Source of the DNA: Paenibacillus crassostreae
Lineage (GTDB): Bacteria > Bacillota > Bacilli > Paenibacillales > Paenibacillaceae
Direction of reading: 5' to 3'
Length of the DNA stretch: 64,000 nucleotides
Assembly (NCBI RefSeq): GCF_001857945.1
Contig: NZ_CP017770.1
Span: 1,240,001-1,304,000, forward strand
Positions within the stretch are counted from its first letter, which is position 1; every line of letters begins with the position of its first letter. The notes under the pieces were generated by a model. That model was given only the letters and a program-made list of their open reading frames with translations. It was not told the DNA's origin and did no database searches. Made by a program: the position numbers and the translations under genes. Shown piece after piece: positions 56,547 to 64,000 of the stretch.

Positions 56547-56966
56547 TTAAATATAGAACATATAATTATCAACATTGCTCTTCACTTCGAAAGAAATAAG
56601 ATCCTGCAATGTTGTAGAATCTAATGCATTGGCAATTCCATCCCGAATTCTAAGCCACAGATCTCTCTTCGCCGGGTCATCCTCTTCGGTGAAATCCACT
56701 GGTGAGATCGGTCCTTCAAGGACACGAATAACATCCCCTGCTGTAATTGTTGAAGGTTCACTAAATAGAATATAACCTCCATAAGCTCCCCGAACGCTTT
56801 TAACTAATCCAGCATTACGTAATGGTGCAATCAACTGCTCTAGATAATGCTCTGACAAATTGTTCTTTTCAGCTATACTTTTGAGTGATGTAGGGCCTTC
56901 TCCAAACTTCACCGCTAGCTCCATCATAATTGTTAAACCGTAACGTCCTTTTGTTGAAATTTTCAT
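56547..56966 (-). CDS. cymR: Rrf2-family regulator (CymR-like)
   Basis: A 139-residue Rrf2 protein with an N-terminal winged helix (MKISTKGRYGLTIMMELAVK, LSEHYLEQLIAPLRNAGL). The three cysteines of IscR that bind Fe-S are absent, which points to CymR, the cysteine-metabolism repressor. The ATG at 56966 has AGAGGTG upstream; a preceding in-frame start three codons earlier overlaps that site. It is followed directly by the desulfurase. Confidence 0.88.
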   Translation of the reverse strand: MKISTKGRYGLTIMMELAVKFGEGPTSLKSIAEKNNLSEHYLEQLIAPLRNAGLVKSVRGAYGGYILFSEPSTITAGDVIRVLEGPISPVDFTEEDDPAKRDLWLRIRDGIANALDSTTLQDLISFEVKSNVDNYMFYI

Positions 56967-57251
56967 TAACGGCACCTCTTTCTATTATTCTAAAAATAAT
57001 GTATGATTATTTATTGTTCATTTTAATTGTTCTTCGGAGGTATATAGGACATTATCATAATGATGTATTTATTCCTATCTATTCCGATCATTACCCTTTG
57101 CTTATGTTAACATATTCAATCCTTATATGGAAAACAAACTATGACAAACCAATGAATTGCCCGTCCTACGTGGACAAGCCAATTGTTATTATAGAATAAG
57201 GGTATGTTATTATAGAGATGGACACAATTTTAGTAAAAGATGGTGAAATAG

Positions 57252-58388
<1,137 letters not shown>

Positions 58389-58416
58389 AAGAACAAAAAG
58401 AACAATCTAACGAAAC

Positions 58417-58454
58417 AAAATGCCCTGCTCGTTATAAATCGAGCAGGGCATTTT
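58417..58454. terminator. Bidirectional terminator
   Basis: AAAATGCCCTGCTCG pairs perfectly with CGAGCAGGGCATTTT over 15 bp. It lies between convergent mnmA and rarA. Confidence 0.92.
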
Positions 58455-58476
58455 ATTATAATATCGTACTGTATGT

Positions 58477-59784
58477 TTACTGATCACGCCTACGTTCTTG
58501 ATTAAGTTTGATCTTCGATTCATTCCCTTGTTCTGTCGCTTGATAGAATACGCGGCGTGAGATTTCCTTAGGTAAATAATCCTGCTTAACATAATGATTT
58601 GGGAAATCATGCGGATACTTATACCCTGCGTGTCCTAATTTAACAGCGCCTTTATAATGAGTGTCTCGCAAATGCAGTGGTACCTCCGCTGATCTAATAT
58701 CTTCTATAGCATTCATAGCTTTAGAAATGGCCAAGACTACCGCATTGGATTTAGGGCTTTCTACTGCAAATAATATCGCTTGCGAAATATTCAATTTCCC
58801 CTCAGCCCATCCATTATTCCGAAAAGCATCAAGCGCGCTCACTGCTTGAACCATCGCTTGTGGATTAGCAAGCCCAATATCTTCACTGCATGCCGCGATC
58901 AGTCTTCGTATGAAAACCATCGGATCCATACCAAGCTTCTCAACTCCATAAAGAAACCAGAATATTGCGGCATCACTGGAACCACGAATACTCTTATGAA
59001 ATGCCGATATGACATCATATTGTGTAGATTCGTCTGCTTTAACGATAGGTCGGCGTATCGACTCTTCGGCCACTTCAATCGTAACATGAATTATCCCATC
59101 GTCTTCTGGGGTTGTTGTTAGCACTGCAAGTTCCAACGCATTGAGGCCTCTTCTAATATCTCCATTAGCCATCGCGGCAATATGCTCCAATGCATCTTCA
59201 TCAACGTTCAGTTTCATGAAGCCAATACCCTTCTCAGCATCTACTAATGCTCTTTTCAAAGCGATCAAAGAATGCTCCTTGGTTAACGAATTCAACTGAA
59301 AAAGCGTCGACCGGCTCATTAAGGCCCCATTAACGTAATGAAAGGGGTTCTCTGTTGTAGCCCCAATAAATATAATAGTCCCCTTCTCAACTGCAGGTAA
59401 CAATGCATCTTGACGAGAACTATTAAAGCGATGAACTTCGTCTAAGAATAGAATCGTTTTACTACCATATAAAGTCTTACTACTTTGAGCTTGCTCAATA
59501 ACTTCACGAACATCTTTAACTGTAGCCTCTACGGCATTTAGTCGCACAAAAGCAGCCTTTGTATGGTGGGAAATAATATGAGCTAACGTTGTTTTACCCG
59601 ACCCAGGAGGACCATATAAAAGAATAGAAGAAACTTGATCCGCTTCAATCGCACGTCGTAATAATTTACCAGGCCCAATAATATGTTCTTGTCCTATATA
59701 TTCATCCAGATTCACCGGACGCATCCGATCAGCCAACAGCCGTGAATCCATAACCGAATCTTGTTGAAATGTGAATAAATCCAT
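58477..59784 (-). CDS. rarA: Replication-associated recombination protein A
   Basis: A 435-residue AAA+ ATPase of the MgsA/RarA/WRNIP1 family, acting at stalled replication forks. Motifs are Walker A LYGPPGSGKTTLAHIIS, Walker B ILFLDEVHRFN, sensor 1 IFIGATTENP and a C-terminal tetramerisation region (LHLRDTHYKGAVKLGHAGYK). The frame is open from 59811, but the ATG at 59784 has GTGAAG upstream and fits the family start (MDLFTFQQDS). Confidence 0.94.
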   Translation of the reverse strand: MDLFTFQQDSVMDSRLLADRMRPVNLDEYIGQEHIIGPGKLLRRAIEADQVSSILLYGPPGSGKTTLAHIISHHTKAAFVRLNAVEATVKDVREVIEQAQSSKTLYGSKTILFLDEVHRFNSSRQDALLPAVEKGTIIFIGATTENPFHYVNGALMSRSTLFQLNSLTKEHSLIALKRALVDAEKGIGFMKLNVDEDALEHIAAMANGDIRRGLNALELAVLTTTPEDDGIIHVTIEVAEESIRRPIVKADESTQYDVISAFHKSIRGSSDAAIFWFLYGVEKLGMDPMVFIRRLIAACSEDIGLANPQAMVQAVSALDAFRNNGWAEGKLNISQAILFAVESPKSNAVVLAISKAMNAIEDIRSAEVPLHLRDTHYKGAVKLGHAGYKYPHDFPNHYVKQDYLPKEISRRVFYQATEQGNESKIKLNQERRRDQ

Positions 59785-59919
59785 TATCTTCACGCCCTTA
59801 CTATTATCCATAGAATTAAGATATCTTAGACTATCATATCACAATCCGCATGAACTCAAGAAAGACCATCCAGCATCAATTGCTAGACAGTCCTTCGATT
59901 TAATTCTACCATCATACTG

Positions 59920-60261
59920 CTAACGCTCCACAGGAGCTTTATTTAGCTCAATTCGCATTTTGACAATCACCTTACGTATACTATCTTCGGACAAATGATA
60001 TACTTGCTGAAGATCTTCTACCGACCGACCTTCTGTATATAAATGATAAATCTCTTGATTCCTGTGAGTTATCATCTTCCTCGTACCGCTAAGTTCTCCC
60101 CAGCCTATGCGCTGGTTGTTCTTCTTCGGAATATAGATTAATTCCCCTTGAATATGTTGTTGAAGTTCCTTCAATAATTCAGGTGGGAGTACATCCCTGC
60201 CATTTTTGTAATTTGCGATAATCAACGTCCTCCTTAAACGATTGCTTTTGTCCTGCTCCAT
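59920..60261 (-). CDS. CD3324-like small DNA-binding protein
   Basis: A 113-residue frame, mostly the CD3324 family with a Mor-type helix-turn-helix (GRDVLPPELLKELQQHIQG, IYIPKKNNQRIGWGELSGTR, HLSEDSIRKVIVKMR). The function is unknown. The true start is unclear: the ATG at 60261 lacks a ribosome site, while AAGGAGG lies 3 nt before an in-frame TTG at 60225. Family members start close to that point. An overlapping upstream ORF (60179-60286) has the best ribosome site. Confidence 0.75.
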   Translation of the reverse strand: MEQDKSNRLRRTLIIANYKNGRDVLPPELLKELQQHIQGELIYIPKKNNQRIGWGELSGTRKMITHRNQEIYHLYTEGRSVEDLQQVYHLSEDSIRKVIVKMRIELNKAPVER

Positions 60262-60286
60262 TTAAGTTAATTTGATAAAAAATCAT
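60179..60286 (-). CDS. Overlapping upstream ORF before the CD3324-like gene
   Basis: A 35-codon ORF starting at an ATG (60286) with AAAAGGAGGCG 8 nt upstream, the strongest translation signal here. It encodes MIFYQINLNGAGQKQSFKED and 15 more residues with no recognised domain. It overlaps the start of the CD3324-like gene in another frame and covers that gene's own AAGGAGG, so coupling or control of translation is likely. Confidence 0.45.
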   Translation of the reverse strand: MIFYQINLNGAGQKQSFKEDVDYRKLQKWQGCTPT

Positions 60287-60370
60287 TGATTTCGCCTCCT
60301 TTTCATTTAGATTGTTCCAACTCAATCCATTATACCCCTTTGAATCCAAAATTTCCTTAAAAAAATAAAA

Positions 60371-60399
60371 AAGAGAGACCGCTTATGGCGGTCCCTCTT
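60371..60399 (-). terminator. Terminator downstream of helD
   Basis: On the minus strand AAGAGGGACCGCC and GGTCTCTCTT form a stem with one mismatch, then TTTTATTTTTTTA follows. Confidence 0.8.
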
Positions 60400-60413
60400 C
60401 ATGAGGCTTCCGC

Positions 60414-60446
60414 TTACGCGGAAACCACCTCGTATGCTTTGATCAA
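60414..60446 (-). CDS. Possible 10-residue leader or relic peptide
   Basis: A TTG at 60446 with AAAGGAGG 9 nt upstream opens MIKAYEVVSA then TAA. The frame sits in a hairpin and is followed at once by a terminator. It may be a leader, or the N-terminus of a decayed small toxin-like gene; both are guesses. Confidence 0.25.
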   Translation of the reverse strand: MIKAYEVVSA

Positions 60447-60547
60447 ATCAATCAGCCTCCTTTCACGGCGTAATGGTCGGTCCGACACCCTTATTAACTC
60501 ATATTATGGGATATACCAACAAGTGAAAGAATAACTATAACTGTTTA

Positions 60548-62719
60548 TTATTCAGGCCATCCTTGTATAGCAATATCCTCTTCTGTGTTCCTCAAATAAC
60601 TAGGAACATCTTTACCATGCAGTATCCACAATTCATGGAGTGCACGAGTACATCCCACATACATGAGTTTAGCATCCCATGAGTTATGACCGTAATGGTC
60701 TGTATCGGCATCGGCAACAATCACTGCATCGAATTCCAAACCTTTAGAGAGATAAACTGGAAGCACAGAGAACCCACCTTGATACACTTGTTTACTTCCA
60801 TCGATCAAATGGAGATCTGCAACATTATTAACAAGTTGTTCATGTAGTTCTCTAGCTTCTTGAAGGGTTCTTGTCAATATCGCTATTGTCCGATACTCCT
60901 TCGCAGACAATCTATGCAGAGCATCTTGTAGGTTATCTGTTCTTACTCCCATATCTTGATTATAAGAAATCAACCGTACTGGATCTCCACTACGGAACAC
61001 TGGAACAGCCATAAGGTCACTCTGGACACCTTTTTCAAGAATCCCATTCGCAAATTCTATGATCTCCATCGTAGAGCGGTAGCTTCGTGTTAATGCAAAA
61101 TAGGCAGTATCATCTGGTTGGAATAACGAACTCATCTCTTCCCAGTGATGAACTCCTCGATAAGCATGAATTCCTTGCGATAAATCGCCTAATATTGTAA
61201 ACGAATGTCCTCTTACAAAAAAATCTAATACCGCGATTTGAAATGGAGAAAAGTCCTGCGCCTCATCTATGACGATATGATCAAATCGCTGCTCAGTCGT
61301 AATATCATTTAGAAGATAATGAATATATAAGAGTGGAGATAGATCCTCTTCACGAATAATATCTTTCTTCAGATCTTGCTGGGTGGACTTCAATACCTTA
61401 TCAGGAATCCCTTTATGCAATTCTTCTGAACATCCGGTCGGAAGCTTTAGTGTACGAAATATTTGTTTATATAATGTCAACGGCTCATATTTAGGCCACT
61501 TTACAGCATAGCTTTTCTCACGTTGTGTTGCTTTTTTCTTATGTTCTTTATAGATTTTCTCAGATGGAGATTTCTTGAGTTCCATTTCAACCCAGCGATG
61601 TATTCTTGCCATTACACGCTCTTTCCGCTTAGCAAGTGGGTAAGGTTTATATTCTTCATGGTACCAGTATAGAATCTTATCACGTGACAATACTTTACCT
61701 TCCCACGGTGTAAAATCCCCTTCTGGAACGGAAGTATGTTCTAAAGACTCAATCAAGCTTGAGATCATCTTCATGAGTATTAATGACCCTTTAAATCTTC
61801 CAGGTACATCATCATTCAATTCACTAGTTCCACCTTCACGCTCGAACCAATAATGAAGCGTTTCTGATGCATCAGCTAAAGGGAAATTCAAATCAAGAAT
61901 ATCCATAGCCCAATCGGCAAACGTACTCTGTTGTATATCTCCCACACCTAATTCAGGCAGAACATCCGATATATAATCTAAAAACATATGGTTAGGAGCA
62001 AAAATGATCATTTTTTCAGCCGTAACCTGCTCTTTATACTGATACAGTAGAAAAGCAAGCCTATGAAGTGCAACTGTTGTTTTCCCGCTTCCAGCAACCC
62101 CTTGAATAATCAATGCTGTGTTCTTCGCTGCACGAATGATCTGATCCTGTTCAGCTTGTATCGTTGATACGATATCACGCAGACGATTATCTTTGTTCTC
62201 TCCAAGACGATAGACAAGGAATTCATCCGACACAGCAGGTTGCTCACTCTCGCGATTATATGTATCAGCAACTCTCTCAAGAATCTGTTTACGAATAACT
62301 ACATTTCGTTTCAGAAACACAAGTCCCTCGATTAAACCTTCAGGCGCCTCGTAGGTAGTAGATTCTTCACCACCAGTGAACGAATAGAATAGGCTAGCAA
62401 CAGGCGCTCGCCAATCAATAACAAGTGGTTGCTCTGCTACAACTTCTCGATCCACACCTATTTTTCCAATGTACAAAGGTTTTCTTTCTTGATCTTGTTT
62501 ACCTTGGAAGTCCAATCTGCCAAAATAGGGCTCCTGCAAGCTTTTAGCTAGTGCAATACGTTTCTCTTCCCTAGACGCCTCAAGAATTTGCTCTGTGAAA
62601 TCATGCCCTGTGTAGACATCGATACCCTGTAGTCTTTCTAGTTGACGATCTATTTCTGATATCGCTTCATTCAGCCTTTTCTCTTCCTCTTGATAGGCAC
62701 TTTGAAAATCTTCTCCCAA
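60548..62719 (-). CDS. helD: UvrD-like helicase HelD
   Basis: A 723-residue SF1 ATPase of the HelD family, which recycles stalled RNA polymerase in Gram-positives. An N-terminal coiled coil (about 5-40) precedes the first helicase lobe with Walker A QGVAGSGKTTVALHRLAFLL. Motif II is HIVIDEAQDFSPFQ, motif III is TILGDLSQGIHAYRG, and TRSYRSTMEI and LSKGLEFDAVIV follow. Start at 62719 with GGAGGTAAC upstream. It is a single gene; the 115-bp gap on its 5' side holds no clear structure. Confidence 0.93.
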   Translation of the reverse strand: MGEDFQSAYQEEEKRLNEAISEIDRQLERLQGIDVYTGHDFTEQILEASREEKRIALAKSLQEPYFGRLDFQGKQDQERKPLYIGKIGVDREVVAEQPLVIDWRAPVASLFYSFTGGEESTTYEAPEGLIEGLVFLKRNVVIRKQILERVADTYNRESEQPAVSDEFLVYRLGENKDNRLRDIVSTIQAEQDQIIRAAKNTALIIQGVAGSGKTTVALHRLAFLLYQYKEQVTAEKMIIFAPNHMFLDYISDVLPELGVGDIQQSTFADWAMDILDLNFPLADASETLHYWFEREGGTSELNDDVPGRFKGSLILMKMISSLIESLEHTSVPEGDFTPWEGKVLSRDKILYWYHEEYKPYPLAKRKERVMARIHRWVEMELKKSPSEKIYKEHKKKATQREKSYAVKWPKYEPLTLYKQIFRTLKLPTGCSEELHKGIPDKVLKSTQQDLKKDIIREEDLSPLLYIHYLLNDITTEQRFDHIVIDEAQDFSPFQIAVLDFFVRGHSFTILGDLSQGIHAYRGVHHWEEMSSLFQPDDTAYFALTRSYRSTMEIIEFANGILEKGVQSDLMAVPVFRSGDPVRLISYNQDMGVRTDNLQDALHRLSAKEYRTIAILTRTLQEARELHEQLVNNVADLHLIDGSKQVYQGGFSVLPVYLSKGLEFDAVIVADADTDHYGHNSWDAKLMYVGCTRALHELWILHGKDVPSYLRNTEEDIAIQGWPE

Positions 62720-62846
62720 TTTCAGTTACCTCCTAAAAGTTTTATGGAGCAATACTAACAGTACTTTCTACGCAACAAAAGAAGCTAAGTATAACATACC
62801 AGTAATACAGAAACCACTGTCCAAATGTAGCTCATAAATTCTCTTT

Positions 62847-64000
62847 TTACATAAGTGCATTTATAACAAAATTCGCTATAAATAGCACAGCAATCCCGTA
62901 TAATACGGGTGATACTTCTCTACCTTTATTCTGCGCAAGCTTAACAATGGGATAGGCAATGAAACCAAAAGCCATTCCATCAACAATACTATAAGTAAAC
63001 GGGATCATTACCATGATCAAGAAAGCAGGAAAAGTCTCAGTAAGATCAGAAAAATTCATTTCTTTTACATTCTGTACCATCAGTCCACCAATAATAATAA
63101 GAATAGGTGCAATCGCGCTATCTGGGATCCATGTTAATAGTGGGATAAAGAAAAAGGTAGCACCAAACAAAATAGCAGACACGAGAGAGGCTAATCCTGT
63201 TCGCCCACCTGCTGCAATTCCAGCAGTAGATTCAGCCGCTGCCACCACCGGACTTGATCCAAATATACCAGCAAATATATTGGTTAATGCTAAGGCACGA
63301 AGAGCACCCTTAAAGTTCTGTGGTCGACCGATAATTGTAGTCTGAGAAGCAACAAGTCCGATATTCTCAAATACAACAATTAGAAGCAAAAGAAAAACCG
63401 CAATCCAGAATACTAAGCTTGCAATATTACCCCAGGATAACGTTGCAAAAACATCACCATATTCTTGAAATGTACCGCCTGACTTCGCTCGCGTAGTCGT
63501 TGATCCTGCTCCAAGGAGATAGGCAAGTCCCGTTCCAGTGAGCATGGTGATCAACAACCCACCTTGAACTCCCCTTACAAAAAGAACCATCCCAAGCAGA
63601 AGTGTCACACAAGAGACGATAACAGAAGGATCAGTGAAGTGACCAATAGCCACAAATGTCGTCTGGTGAGCAATGACTATTCCACTCTTCTGCAGTCCTA
63701 TAAATGTCAAAAATAAACCAATCCCAACCGTTATCCCATGTTGAAGATTTGCTGGGATCGCATCACTAATGGTTCGATATAATGATGTAAATGCGACGAT
63801 CGCAAATAATATACCTGTAACCGTTACTACTGCCAGTGCCTCCTGCCACGAAAGCTTCAACGAATGAACCAAAGTATAGGTGAAAAATGCATTAATTCCC
63901 ATGCCAGGAACGACAATGATAGGTGACTTCCCACCAAAAGCCATCAGTAGACAGCCCGTTATGGATGTCAATATAGTACCAACCATAGCAGCCTTCAAAG
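62847..64000 (-). CDS. Purine permease, AzgA-like NCS2 family (partial, 5' end off window)
   Basis: At least 383 residues of a membrane transporter, open at the right edge. Family motifs are GGKSPIIVVPGMGINAFFTY and ANLQHGITVGIGLFLTFIG, with ten or more hydrophobic segments. These fit the AzgA/PbuG/PbuO purine permeases (usually about 430-440 residues), so roughly 50 residues are missing. The first residues in view are not the true start. The substrate is likely hypoxanthine/guanine or adenine by family. Confidence 0.88.
   Translation of the reverse strand, partial: LKAAMVGTILTSITGCLLMAFGGKSPIIVVPGMGINAFFTYTLVHSLKLSWQEALAVVTVTGILFAIVAFTSLYRTISDAIPANLQHGITVGIGLFLTFIGLQKSGIVIAHQTTFVAIGHFTDPSVIVSCVTLLLGMVLFVRGVQGGLLITMLTGTGLAYLLGAGSTTTRAKSGGTFQEYGDVFATLSWGNIASLVFWIAVFLLLLIVVFENIGLVASQTTIIGRPQNFKGALRALALTNIFAGIFGSSPVVAAAESTAGIAAGGRTGLASLVSAILFGATFFFIPLLTWIPDSAIAPILIIIGGLMVQNVKEMNFSDLTETFPAFLIMVMIPFTYSIVDGMAFGFIAYPIVKLAQNKGREVSPVLYGIAVLFIANFVINALM

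Noticed and set aside
57185-57216. Two copies of GTTATTATAGA 21 bp apart before mnmA
   Set aside because: Low-complexity A/T sequence likely to overlap promoter -10 elements; not enough to call an operator.

Overview
The window looks like a low-GC Firmicute chromosome, most probably Paenibacillus or a close relative (inference). The grounds are the A+T-rich sequence, strong Shine-Dalgarno sites, a ptsG-ptsH-ptsI block with a GlcT-type antiterminator, a T-box-controlled alaS next to ireB-ruvX-DUF1292-mltG-U32 genes, a cymR/cysteine desulfurase/mnmA block, and FadR- and CcpA-type operators. I see no rRNA, tRNA, insertion sequence, prophage or CRISPR array. Most of the window is ordinary core metabolism.

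Region 1 (1-12.5 kb) is a divergent fatty-acid beta-oxidation locus. Leftward run a membrane Fe-S oxidoreductase, FadN, FadA, FadE, an acyl-CoA ligase and a thioesterase. Rightward run the TetR-type repressor FadR and both electron-transfer flavoprotein subunits. The 195-bp gap between them holds a perfect FadR palindrome, a degenerate second operator and a perfect cre site, so repression by FadR and by glucose can be read from the DNA. Region 2 (12.6-21.1 kb) holds a DEDD exonuclease, a PH-domain protein, a decayed Na+/H+ antiporter, the tRNA hydroxylase TrhO, a cysteine-rich DNA-binding regulator, meso-DAP dehydrogenase, an ABC-F protein behind a probable attenuator, ribosomal protein L25/Ctc and an acetate-uptake protein.

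Region 3 (21.1-38.4 kb) is carbon metabolism. It has the glucose PTS with its antiterminator GlcT and RNA target, FloT/NfeD, an iron alcohol dehydrogenase, galK-galE-galT with a divergent AraC-type regulator, a sirtuin, KDPG aldolase with its own cre site, and ilvD. Region 4 (38.5-48.8 kb) is envelope and signalling: a polysaccharide deacetylase, an AI-2E family protein overlapping tail-to-tail with a class B penicillin-binding protein, a chemoreceptor, two U32 genes (TrhP-like) and MltG. Region 5 (48.8-64 kb) holds the DUF1292 pair, ruvX, ireB, alaS with its T-box leader, a second AI-2E protein, a PRC-barrel protein, cysteine desulfurase, CymR, MnmA, RarA, a CD3324-like regulator, HelD and a purine permease cut by the window edge.

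The observations most worth a second look are small. They are a 49-codon leader ORF plus terminator before the ABC-F gene; a terminator module whose leader recurs after three unrelated genes; a 30-nt dispersed repeat; a sigma-B-like promoter inside an inverted repeat before rplY/ctc; an upstream ORF with a strong ribosome site overlapping the CD3324-like gene; and a short hairpin-rich transcript unit after helD. No large undescribed multi-gene system is evident.
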